This document shows positions 1 through 7,234 of a stretch of DNA of 30,143 nt, one piece after another. The notes below the pieces were generated by a model, which saw only the letters and a program-made list of their open reading frames with translations, was not told the DNA's origin and did not search any database. Origin of the DNA: Lachnospiraceae bacterium (GTDB lineage: Bacteria > Bacillota > Clostridia > Lachnospirales > Lachnospiraceae). The translations under genes were made by a program, and so were the position numbers. The DNA lies in NCBI GenBank assembly GCA_900759665.1, contig CAAEWE010000065.1, positions 1-30,143 on the forward strand, written 5' to 3'. Position 1 is the first letter of the stretch. Each line of letters starts with the position of its first letter.

Positions 1-220
1 AACTTCCCACACCAAGAACTATAATATGCCCAGACTGTTTCTGATGTTCGAGGGTATTGAATATGATTTTTGGCTTTTAAGAGCCTGAATACCCGGAGCT
101 GTGTCTGGAAATTGCCTTGCGGGTGCATTCTTCTTAGGAGCCAAAAATCATATTGAAAACTGTGCCACATCAGAAACAGTCTGGGCACAATTTGTTTTCT
201 GGTGTGGGAAGTTTGAATTA
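1..220. repeat. Long nested inverted-repeat element (structured RNA or MITE-like)
   Basis: The segment folds on itself through nested arms: 1-14 with 200-213 (14 bp, perfect), 27-47 with 167-187 (21 bp, perfect), 61-75 with 139-153 (15 bp, perfect) and 87-95 with 120-130 (9 bp with a 2-nt bulge). The unpaired spacers are symmetric, 12 and 12 nt, then 13 and 13 nt. A competing pairing, 52-58 (GGGTATT) with 88-94 (AATACCC), would enclose GGCT/AGCC. Both ends recur at 4896-4909 and 5001-5021. It lies just before the ftsH terminator. No convincing ORF fills it; the ORF crossing it has no recognisable content. It may begin left of the window. A mobile miniature element and a structured RNA are both possible. 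Confidence 0.75.
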
Positions 221-233
221 CTCAGACTAAGTC

Positions 234-270
234 AAAAAAGAGCCGGGGTAAAAAACACCCCGGCTTTTAT
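234..270 (-). terminator. Rho-independent terminator of ftsH, probably bidirectional
   Basis: A perfect 9-bp stem AGCCGGGGT (241-249) / ACCCCGGCT (257-265) has a 7-nt loop. On the minus strand it is followed by a run of T (plus-strand A run 234-239), 27 nt past the ftsH stop. On the plus strand TTTTATTTTAT follows, so it could also stop transcription coming from the left. Confidence 0.9.
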
Positions 271-291
271 TTTATCATATTTACCTATGCT

Positions 292-3027
292 TTACAAGCT
301 GTCAGACGGATTCGCATCCTCTGTCTCTGCCTGTGCCGTCATGAATTTCCGGATGATTTTCACAATGCCATCCTCATCATTTGACGCCGTAACATAATCT
401 GCGGCTTCCTTTACTTCCTTCTGGGCATTTCCCATGGCAACACCTTTACCTGCATAACGAAGCATCGGCAGGTCGTTGAAACTGTCTCCCACGCAGATTA
501 CCTTTTCCCTGTTGATCTCCAGGAATTTCATCAGCTTATCCACGGCAACGGCTTTGTCAACAAATTTCGGCAGGATCTCCACATAAAACGGATCGGACCG
601 GAATACATTCAGCTTATCTCCAAAACGCTCTTTTAATGTTTTCTCAACCTCTTTCATTTTATCCGGTTCTCCGGACAGCAGAATCTTGTTGACCGGGAAA
701 TTGACCTCACGAACCAGATCATGAACCTCTCGTATCGTGATCTCACATGCCCTGGCATCTGCTTCAATATATTGATCGATACCGTTACCGGCCAGAAGCT
801 CCTTTGCCTCATCATGATAAATTGTAATACCAAGCTGCAATTCCTTCGCCGCCTCATAGACCGGCTTGATCATCTCCTGATCCAGTGTCTGGTTGTAAAT
901 GCACTCTCCTGTCTTACAGTTGACTACCGTGGTGCCGTTATATGCAATCACATAACCGCCAAACTGCTCCAACTGAATGGCCGCTGCCGTACGCCGGATG
1001 CCGGAAATAGACCGGCCGGAAGCGATCGCCACGGTCTTTCCCCTCTGCTGCAGTTCGATCAGTGCCTGACGTGTATTTTCCGATACCTTTTTGTCTGAGC
1101 CGACCAATGTGCCGTCCACATCAAGTACAAGTGCATCATATAAGTCTCCCTCCGGATCCTTAATGCCCTTCACCTGACGGAATATCTTCATAAACTCCTT
1201 ACCGGTAATGGTCTCGTGAGCGATCAGAAACTCTGCCAGCTTGTCCAATGCTTCCCTGTCACCCTGCAGAAGCTCCTCTGCCTTGGCATAACACTCCTTC
1301 AGAATGCGCATAACCTCCTGATCGATCTCTGCCTCTGTGGCATCACCGCAGTTTAACACGGCACGTCCGTCCAGATAACGGTTCTGGATGGATTCCAGAC
1401 CGATCAGACCGAACTTTTCTGACATACCATACTGTGTCACCATGGCTCTCGCCAGCTTGGTTGCCTGCTCAATATCATTGGATGCCCCTGTGGTAATGGA
1501 ATCAAATACTATCTGCTCGGCGGCACGTCCACCAAACAATGTAGTGATCCGGGTTAGTATCTCATCCTTGCTCATGAGATACTTCTCCTCCTCCGGCACT
1601 TGCATGACATATCCCAGAGATCCCATGGTCCTCGGTACGATCGTGATCTTCTGAACCGGCTCGGAATGCTTCATCAGAGCTGTTACCAGGGCGTGACCTG
1701 TCTCATGGTAAGCAACGATCTTTTTCTCCTCCTTGCCCAGAATACGATCCTTCTTTTCCTTGCCGGCGATCACAACTTCAACCGCCTCAAACAGATCAGC
1801 CTGACAGACTGCCTTTCTGCCTGCTTTGACTGCCATAATAGCCGCCTCGTTGATCATATTGGCCAGATCGGAACCTACAGCACCACTGGTCGCAAGGGCG
1901 ATCTCATCAAAGTCTACGGTCTCATCCATCAGGACATCCTTTGCATGCACCTTGAGAATATCCACACGTCCTTTCAGATCCGGCTTCTCCACGATCACCC
2001 GCCGGTCAAAACGTCCCGGACGGAGAAGTGCCTTGTCCAGTACCTCCGGACGGTTTGTAGCACCCAGGATCACAAGCCCTTTGGAGCTGTCGAAACCATC
2101 CATCTCGGAGAGAAGCTGATTCAATGTCTGCTCTCTCTCATCATTGCCGCCGCCATACTGGCTGTCACGGCTCTTACCGATGGCATCGATCTCATCAATA
2201 AAAATGATACATGGCGCCATTGCCTGTGCCTGCTTAAAAAGATCCCGCACGCGGGAAGCGCCTACACCCACAAACATCTCTACAAAATCGGAACCGGACA
2301 GGGAGAAAAACGGCACTCCCGCCTCGCCTGCTACTGCCTTTGCCAGAAGTGTCTTACCGGTACCCGGAGGTCCTACAAGAAGTGCTCCCTTTGGCAGTCT
2401 CGCACCGATCTCGGTATACTTGCCCGGATTATTCAGGAAATCTACCATCTCGGTCAGGGAATCCATCGCCTCCTCCTGACCTGCCACATCCTTAAAGGTC
2501 ACACCGGTTTCCTTCTGTACATACATCTTGGCGGTACTCTTACCAATACCCATCATGCCGCCAGAATTACGCGACATCAGACGGAAGATCAGGAACAGAC
2601 CTCCCCACAGCAGAAGTACCGGAAGCAGATAGGACATCAGCATATAGATCATACTGGAGCTGTTGTCCGTCAGATCCTTTTTAAACTCAACGTCTGCTTT
2701 ATTTAAACGCTCTACCAGACTGTAATCCATAGAAATGATCCCTGTATAATAGGTAATCTGATATACGCTGTCTCCACTGCTCTGAGGAATAATCTTTAAC
2801 CGGTCTGCTGTCAGCGTGACGGATTTCACCTGCCCATCATCCAGCATCTGGATAAATTTATCATAGGTAATCTCCCGGTTGGTCATCTGCTGTACCTGAT
2901 GATTCATCATGGTAAATACCAGAAACACACCAACAGCCACCAAAAGGCAGATGATGATCCCTCTGCGGTTCTGTTTTTTCTGACGGTCGTCATCGCCGCC
3001 ATTCTGTCTGTTTGTATTATTGTCCAA
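292..3027 (-). CDS. ftsH: FtsH ATP-dependent zinc metalloprotease fused to a Cof-type HAD phosphatase
   Basis: This is a 911-residue membrane AAA+ protease; FtsH alone is usually about 600-700 residues. It has two membrane segments (about 24-41 and 127-148), Walker A GPPGTGKT at 219-226, Walker B IIFIDE at 274-279, the zinc site HETGH at 441-445 and a likely third ligand D518 (ASNDIEQA). The protease part ends near residue 625. From about 631 a complete Cof/HAD-IIB phosphatase follows: DVDGT at 636-640, then a SGRS motif and a late GDSFNDLPML motif. The reading frame is open across the join. The start codon is TTG, supported by AGGAGG 8 nt upstream. FtsH degrades membrane and regulatory proteins; the HAD substrate cannot be told. 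It is divergent from pyrG. Confidence 0.95.
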   Translation of the reverse strand: MDNNTNRQNGGDDDRQKKQNRRGIIICLLVAVGVFLVFTMMNHQVQQMTNREITYDKFIQMLDDGQVKSVTLTADRLKIIPQSSGDSVYQITYYTGIISMDYSLVERLNKADVEFKKDLTDNSSSMIYMLMSYLLPVLLLWGGLFLIFRLMSRNSGGMMGIGKSTAKMYVQKETGVTFKDVAGQEEAMDSLTEMVDFLNNPGKYTEIGARLPKGALLVGPPGTGKTLLAKAVAGEAGVPFFSLSGSDFVEMFVGVGASRVRDLFKQAQAMAPCIIFIDEIDAIGKSRDSQYGGGNDEREQTLNQLLSEMDGFDSSKGLVILGATNRPEVLDKALLRPGRFDRRVIVEKPDLKGRVDILKVHAKDVLMDETVDFDEIALATSGAVGSDLANMINEAAIMAVKAGRKAVCQADLFEAVEVVIAGKEKKDRILGKEEKKIVAYHETGHALVTALMKHSEPVQKITIVPRTMGSLGYVMQVPEEEKYLMSKDEILTRITTLFGGRAAEQIVFDSITTGASNDIEQATKLARAMVTQYGMSEKFGLIGLESIQNRYLDGRAVLNCGDATEAEIDQEVMRILKECYAKAEELLQGDREALDKLAEFLIAHETITGKEFMKIFRQVKGIKDPEGDLYDALVLDVDGTLVGSDKKVSENTRQALIELQQRGKTVAIASGRSISGIRRTAAAIQLEQFGGYVIAYNGTTVVNCKTGECIYNQTLDQEMIKPVYEAAKELQLGITIYHDEAKELLAGNGIDQYIEADARACEITIREVHDLVREVNFPVNKILLSGEPDKMKEVEKTLKERFGDKLNVFRSDPFYVEILPKFVDKAVAVDKLMKFLEINREKVICVGDSFNDLPMLRYAGKGVAMGNAQKEVKEAADYVTASNDEDGIVKIIRKFMTAQAETEDANPSDSL

Positions 3028-3111
3028 TGCTATGTCCTCCTAATAGCCAGTTCTGTATAGATTCTGCCCTAAACCGTCATTTGGCGATCCGGCAGATACA
3101 TCATATGCTTT

Positions 3112-3140
3112 ATTATAATGATAGTGTTCCCATAAATCAA
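3112..3140 (-). promoter_or_regulatory. Sigma-A type promoter for ftsH
   Basis: Read on the minus strand: TTGATT (3135-3140), a 17-nt spacer and TATAAT (3112-3117). It lies 85 nt upstream of the TTG start and is divergent from the pyrG promoter. Confidence 0.7.
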
Positions 3141-3194
3141 TATATCAACCTGTGAAGAAAATCTGATAATTCTGAAAATTCTGTAAAAAAAGAA

Positions 3195-3224
3195 TTGAAA
3201 CATTTCCTAGTTTGGGAGTATACT
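3195..3224 (+). promoter_or_regulatory. Sigma-A type promoter for pyrG, followed by a T run at the probable start site
   Basis: TTGAAA (3195-3200), an 18-nt spacer and TATACT (3219-3224). The expected transcription start falls at about 3230-3233 and is followed at once by seven T (3234-3240). The leader is about 50 nt and shows no terminator hairpin. Confidence 0.65.
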
Positions 3225-3283
3225 GATAGATAGTTTTTTTATTGACATCAATCATTGCACATTACAAAATGGAGGAAAAAAAC

Positions 3284-4891
3284 ATGGCAGTCAAATATGT
3301 CTTTGTTACAGGTGGCGTTGTATCCGGTCTTGGAAAGGGTATTACTGCAGCTTCGCTGGGGCGTCTTCTGAAGATGCGCGGATACAGCGTGACAATGCAG
3401 AAGTTTGATCCCTACATCAATATCGACCCTGGCACCATGAATCCGGTACAGCACGGAGAAGTTTTCGTTACTGACGATGGTGCGGAGACAGATCTTGATC
3501 TGGGTCACTATGAGCGTTTCATCGATGAAAGTCTTACAAAGCAGTCCAATGTCACAACCGGTAAGGTGTACTGGTCTGTTTTGAATAAGGAGCGCCGGGG
3601 TGATTATGGCGGAGGCACCGTACAGGTTATCCCTCATATTACCAATGAGATCAAAAGCCGTTTCTACCGGAACGATGGCTGCAAGGATACACAGATTGCC
3701 ATTATCGAGGTGGGTGGTACCGCAGGCGATATCGAGAGCCAGCCATTTCTGGAGTCTATCCGTCAGTTCCAGCATGATATGGGACACGATAACGTTGCTC
3801 TAATCCACGTTACATTGATCCCTTATCTTCATGCTTCCGGCGAGATGAAGACAAAACCAACCCAGGCCAGCGTGAAAGAGCTGCAGGGAATGGGTATCCA
3901 GCCGGATGTGATCGTCTGCCGTACGGAGTATCCGTTAGAGCCGGGGCTCAAGGATAAGATCGCACTTTTCTGTAATGTACCGGCATCCCACGTTCTTCAG
4001 AACCTGGATGTGGAAACCCTTTACGAAGCACCTCTGGCAATGGAGAAGGAGCACCTGGCAGATGTGATCTGTGAATGTCTGAAGTTAGATTGTCCGGAAC
4101 CGGATATTACCGAATGGGAAAACATGGTAAATACCATTAAGAATCTGGAAAAGGATGTCACCGTTGCACTGGTCGGCAAATACACCTCTCTCCACGACGC
4201 ATATATCAGTGTCGTCGAGTCCTTAAAACACGGTGGTCTCTCCCACAAGAGCAATGTTACCATTAAATGGATCCCTTCCGAGGATGTCAATGAAGATAAT
4301 GTAGAGGAGCTGCTTGGAGACGTCAGCGGCATTCTCGTACCGGGCGGTTTCGGTGACCGCGGTATTGACGGCAAGATCCTCGCGATCAAATATGCCCGTG
4401 AGCACAAAGTTCCATTCCTCGGTCTGTGTCTCGGTATGCAGCTTGCGATCGTGGAATTTGCAAGAAATGTAGTAGGTTTCAACGATGCACACAGTATCGA
4501 ACTTGACCCTCAGACAACCCATCCGGTCATCCACCTGATGCCGGAGCAGGATGGCGTTGAAGATATCGGCGGCACCTTGCGTCTTGGTTCCTATCCTTGT
4601 GTGCTGGACAAGTCCACAAAGGCATATGAACTTTACGGCGAGGAAACGATCCACGAGAGGCACAGACACCGCTATGAGGTCAATAACTATTACCGCGAGG
4701 ATCTCCTCAAGGCAGGCATGACCTTCTCCGGTCTTTCTCCGGACGGTCGTATCGTAGAAATGTTAGAGCTTCCGGATCATCCATGGTTTATCGCTACACA
4801 GGCACATCCGGAGTTTAAGTCAAGACCAAACAGACCGCATCCGTTATTCAAGGGATTTGTCGGTGCAGCATTGGAGTATCAGGATAAATAA
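3284..4891 (+). CDS. pyrG: CTP synthase
   Basis: This 535-residue protein makes CTP from UTP, ATP and glutamine in the cytosol, the last step of pyrimidine nucleotide synthesis. The N-terminal synthetase domain starts KYVFVTGGVVSGLGKG, the family's P-loop signature. The C-terminal class I glutamine amidotransferase domain has the nucleophile C382 in GLCLGMQ and H508/E510 in AHPEF. Length fits the family. The ATG at 3284 is chosen because GGAGG lies upstream at the right distance; a TTG 14 codons earlier has no ribosome site. It appears to be transcribed alone, with a hairpin terminator 26 nt after the stop. Confidence 0.97.
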   Translation: MAVKYVFVTGGVVSGLGKGITAASLGRLLKMRGYSVTMQKFDPYINIDPGTMNPVQHGEVFVTDDGAETDLDLGHYERFIDESLTKQSNVTTGKVYWSVLNKERRGDYGGGTVQVIPHITNEIKSRFYRNDGCKDTQIAIIEVGGTAGDIESQPFLESIRQFQHDMGHDNVALIHVTLIPYLHASGEMKTKPTQASVKELQGMGIQPDVIVCRTEYPLEPGLKDKIALFCNVPASHVLQNLDVETLYEAPLAMEKEHLADVICECLKLDCPEPDITEWENMVNTIKNLEKDVTVALVGKYTSLHDAYISVVESLKHGGLSHKSNVTIKWIPSEDVNEDNVEELLGDVSGILVPGGFGDRGIDGKILAIKYAREHKVPFLGLCLGMQLAIVEFARNVVGFNDAHSIELDPQTTHPVIHLMPEQDGVEDIGGTLRLGSYPCVLDKSTKAYELYGEETIHERHRHRYEVNNYYREDLLKAGMTFSGLSPDGRIVEMLELPDHPWFIATQAHPEFKSRPNRPHPLFKGFVGAALEYQDK

Positions 4892-4895
4892 CGAG

Positions 4896-5021
4896 AACTT
4901 CCCACACCATTATATTAAAAACCGTATGTATGACAGATATCAAATCTGCCACACATACGGTTTTCGTTTTGATCACTCACACTTCCTGCAACTGAATCAT
5001 TGTTGTGTGAAGTGTGAATTA
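4896..5021. repeat. Short relative of the 1-220 element, sharing both ends
   Basis: The left end AACTTCCCACACCA (4896-4909) is identical to 1-14. The right end at 5001-5021 matches 200-220 at 18 of 21 positions. The interior differs: it holds a terminator hairpin (4918-4964) and a 9-bp stem TCACACTTC / GAAGTGTGA (4977-4985 / 5009-5017). It sits between the convergent pyrG and permease genes. Its right end covers the stop codon of the permease gene (5019-5021 on the minus strand). Confidence 0.6.
4918..4970 (+). terminator. Rho-independent terminator of pyrG, probably bidirectional
   Basis: A 12-bp stem AAAACCGTATGT (4918-4929) / ACATACGGTTTT (4953-4964) has an inner CAGAT/ATCTG stem. TTTTCGTTTT follows on the plus strand, and T-rich sequence also follows on the minus strand, so it can serve the convergent permease operon too. 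Confidence 0.85.
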
Positions 5022-6155
5022 ATATTTTCTATATTCATTGATATCGTGGGCTAAAATCTTAATGCCACGGATATAATTGTCAAACATACCCTCCCGGTAA
5101 CACTCTATCAGTATCATGCCGACAGGAATCCCTATGATCAATCCCAGCACTCCTGCCAGACGGTAACCGATCAGCATGAACACCAGTGTTTCAAACGGAC
5201 TCATCCCGATATTATCACCGATCAGCTTCGGTTCCAGTAACTGACGTACGACCAATACTACCACATAAATAACAAACAATATGACTGCATACGTATAAGA
5301 ACCTGTCACCAGACGGTAAACTGCCCACGGAACCAGAACAGTCCCGGCTCCAAAGAACGGCAGAAAATCTACAATAGCGATCACCACTGCCAGCAGACCA
5401 CTATAGCTGATCCCCATAAAGGCAAACGGAATCACTGTGATAAAGAAAATCACGATCATAATCTGGAAATGTGCTTTAAAGTATCCTCCAATGGCACGGA
5501 TAAAGATTTTCCTGATCTTATCCCAGATACGCTGCACTCCTGCCGGTGTCTTTTCCTGCAGAAGCTTCGTGAAGTGATCCTTCTCCACTGTCATAAAATA
5601 GGAAGCCAGAATTGTCAGAATCGCATATACAAGAAAATCCATCAGGGAACTCGCCAGTGAGCTTACCTTCGACAAAGAACCGGAATTTACCATTTTAAGA
5701 AGTCCGTCGATCGCCTTCTGAATATAATCATCCAGCACATTCTCCCGCTGGTCAAATGCAAGTTTCACATCTGCCGGAATCATGTTGTACTTCTGATGAA
5801 GCGACTGGAACAAATGCTGCAGATTCTGTGTCACAGAATCGTACACATCCGGAAGCTCTGTCACCCAGGAACTAAACTGCGACGCCACCAGCACCGCGAG
5901 TCCGTAAAATGCAGCGATCAAGGCTGCAAGCACCAGAATGATCACCAGAGCCGAACCATGCTTCCGCATGATCTTGATCCGCTTCTCCAGAAAGTGAATG
6001 ATCGGATTGGCGATCATCGCCACGATCCATGCCACGATCAGCGGCATCAGAAAACGCACAAGCGGCGGCACCACAAAGATCAAAAGCAGAATGCCTGCCA
6101 GTGCAACCCCAAGATTAACAAGAATCCGTCGATGCAGATCCTTCTGATCCTCCAT
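5019..6155 (-). CDS. AI-2E/YtvI-family membrane permease
   Basis: This 378-residue polytopic membrane protein is of the AI-2E transporter family (PF01594). It has hydrophobic segments near the N-terminus, a soluble stretch around residues 95-170, then further membrane segments. The C-terminal block reads FLPFFGAG, followed by QLLEPKLIGDNIGMSPFETL, typical of the family. Firmicute members include the sporulation protein YtvI and various exporters, so the substrate is unknown. The ATG at 6155 is chosen because GGGGAGG lies 9 nt upstream; a TTG three codons earlier would touch that site. It follows popT by 18 nt, so the two form an operon. Its stop codon lies inside the repeat end at 5001-5021. 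Confidence 0.85.
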   Translation of the reverse strand: MEDQKDLHRRILVNLGVALAGILLLIFVVPPLVRFLMPLIVAWIVAMIANPIIHFLEKRIKIMRKHGSALVIILVLAALIAAFYGLAVLVASQFSSWVTELPDVYDSVTQNLQHLFQSLHQKYNMIPADVKLAFDQRENVLDDYIQKAIDGLLKMVNSGSLSKVSSLASSLMDFLVYAILTILASYFMTVEKDHFTKLLQEKTPAGVQRIWDKIRKIFIRAIGGYFKAHFQIMIVIFFITVIPFAFMGISYSGLLAVVIAIVDFLPFFGAGTVLVPWAVYRLVTGSYTYAVILFVIYVVVLVVRQLLEPKLIGDNIGMSPFETLVFMLIGYRLAGVLGLIIGIPVGMILIECYREGMFDNYIRGIKILAHDINEYRKY

Positions 6156-6173
6156 ACAGATCAACCTCCCCTT

Positions 6174-7025
6174 TTACTCTTTTCCGAGGCAAAGTGCGAT
6201 CACCGCACCAATGATAAACGCAATCACTCCAGTCACTCCATCGAGCACTGTCATACCTGCCAGGGATACGCTCATAAGAATAACAACCGGCGAAGCCACT
6301 ACAAGCCCCATAATACCGCTGTATGTCAATGCTTCATACTTCTCCATCAGCATTTCGATCAGCTTTGCCACCGCAAAGATACCAACAATCACGCCGATAC
6401 CAAACGGGATCAGCACAAGACAAATGTGAATCACCTGTGGAATATCAAATGCCACCAGTGCTGTGATCAGGTTTTTGACACTACCGATCACCGGATAATA
6501 GTATCCCATCGTCATCAGCATCATAGACCCGCTGACACCCGGAATGACCATCGTTGCTGCTGCGATCACTCCGACAACCACAAGCTTAATCAAAGACACC
6601 GGCGTCAGTGTCAGAGCTACGTCTGCCCCATGACCGCCGAAGATCTGCAATAAAATAATAGAACCGAAAAAGACAAGAAATACCAGTCCATGGGATACTC
6701 CAAGCTTCGTTCCCTTTAAATGTCCTGTCAATATCGGCACTCCTCCCAGGATCAGGCCGATAAACAGCATACACGTCTGGAACGGAATATGTTCAAACAT
6801 TGCTACAATCGCAAACGCCAGACCAACAATACCGATCGCCATACCAATAAAATACGGCAGTAAAGTTTTGATGCTTTGAGCCGGCTGCTTAAAAAGATGT
6901 GTCACACTATAGATCAGCTTGTCATAAATTCCCATGGACACCATCATGGTGCCGCCACTGACACCGGGGATCGCATTGGCAATACCAATGACTACACCTC
7001 TCAATATGTCTTTAAATAAGTTCAT
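6174..7025 (-). CDS. popT: DUF368 polyprenyl-phosphate transporter (PopT family)
   Basis: This 283-residue membrane protein is of the DUF368 family (PF04018). The family's inverted-repeat signature is visible twice: AIPGVSGGTMM near residues 18-28 and VIPGVSGSMML in the second half. Known family role: recycling undecaprenyl phosphate across the membrane for cell wall synthesis; transport by this copy is inferred from the family. Length is normal. The ATG has AGGAGG 7 nt upstream. It is the first gene of a two-gene operon with the AI-2E-type permease. Confidence 0.85.
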   Translation of the reverse strand: MNLFKDILRGVVIGIANAIPGVSGGTMMVSMGIYDKLIYSVTHLFKQPAQSIKTLLPYFIGMAIGIVGLAFAIVAMFEHIPFQTCMLFIGLILGGVPILTGHLKGTKLGVSHGLVFLVFFGSIILLQIFGGHGADVALTLTPVSLIKLVVVGVIAAATMVIPGVSGSMMLMTMGYYYPVIGSVKNLITALVAFDIPQVIHICLVLIPFGIGVIVGIFAVAKLIEMLMEKYEALTYSGIMGLVVASPVVILMSVSLAGMTVLDGVTGVIAFIIGAVIALCLGKE

Positions 7026-7081
7026 TTGTTTTCCTCCTGCTATTAGTGCTTAATTTTCATATCTTTTAAAACATATAGCAA

Positions 7082-7110
7082 ATCATAACACAATTTATTT
7101 TGAGATACAA
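7082..7110 (-). promoter_or_regulatory. Sigma-A type promoter for popT and the permease
   Basis: On the minus strand: TTGTAT (7105-7110), a 17-nt spacer and TATGAT (7082-7087), about 57 nt before the popT start. The rest of the AT-rich gap to 7234 must hold the promoter of the protease gene; I see no convincing one. Confidence 0.55.
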
Positions 7111-7234
7111 TTCCTTTTATGATTACTTTATTTTCATTCATAAAATATTAAGATTTGCGGCTCTATCCAGAAAAGAAATTTAATGATAAAATGAATATAC
7201 TATTATTTTTCTCGGGAAAGGAATCAAGGATTTT

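Noticed and set aside
101..397. 98-codon frame crossing the 1-220 element and the ftsH terminator
   Set aside because: It runs through a terminator and into ftsH on the other strand and has no ribosome site.
1600..2706. Long plus-strand open frame opposite ftsH
   Set aside because: It lies entirely antisense to a well-conserved protease gene, has no ribosome site, and its product is rich in His, Cys and Gln with no recognisable domain.
5796..6653. 285-codon plus-strand frame opposite the permease and popT
   Set aside because: The product is dominated by His, Asn, Gln and Lys, as expected from reading membrane-protein codons backwards. No start signal is seen.
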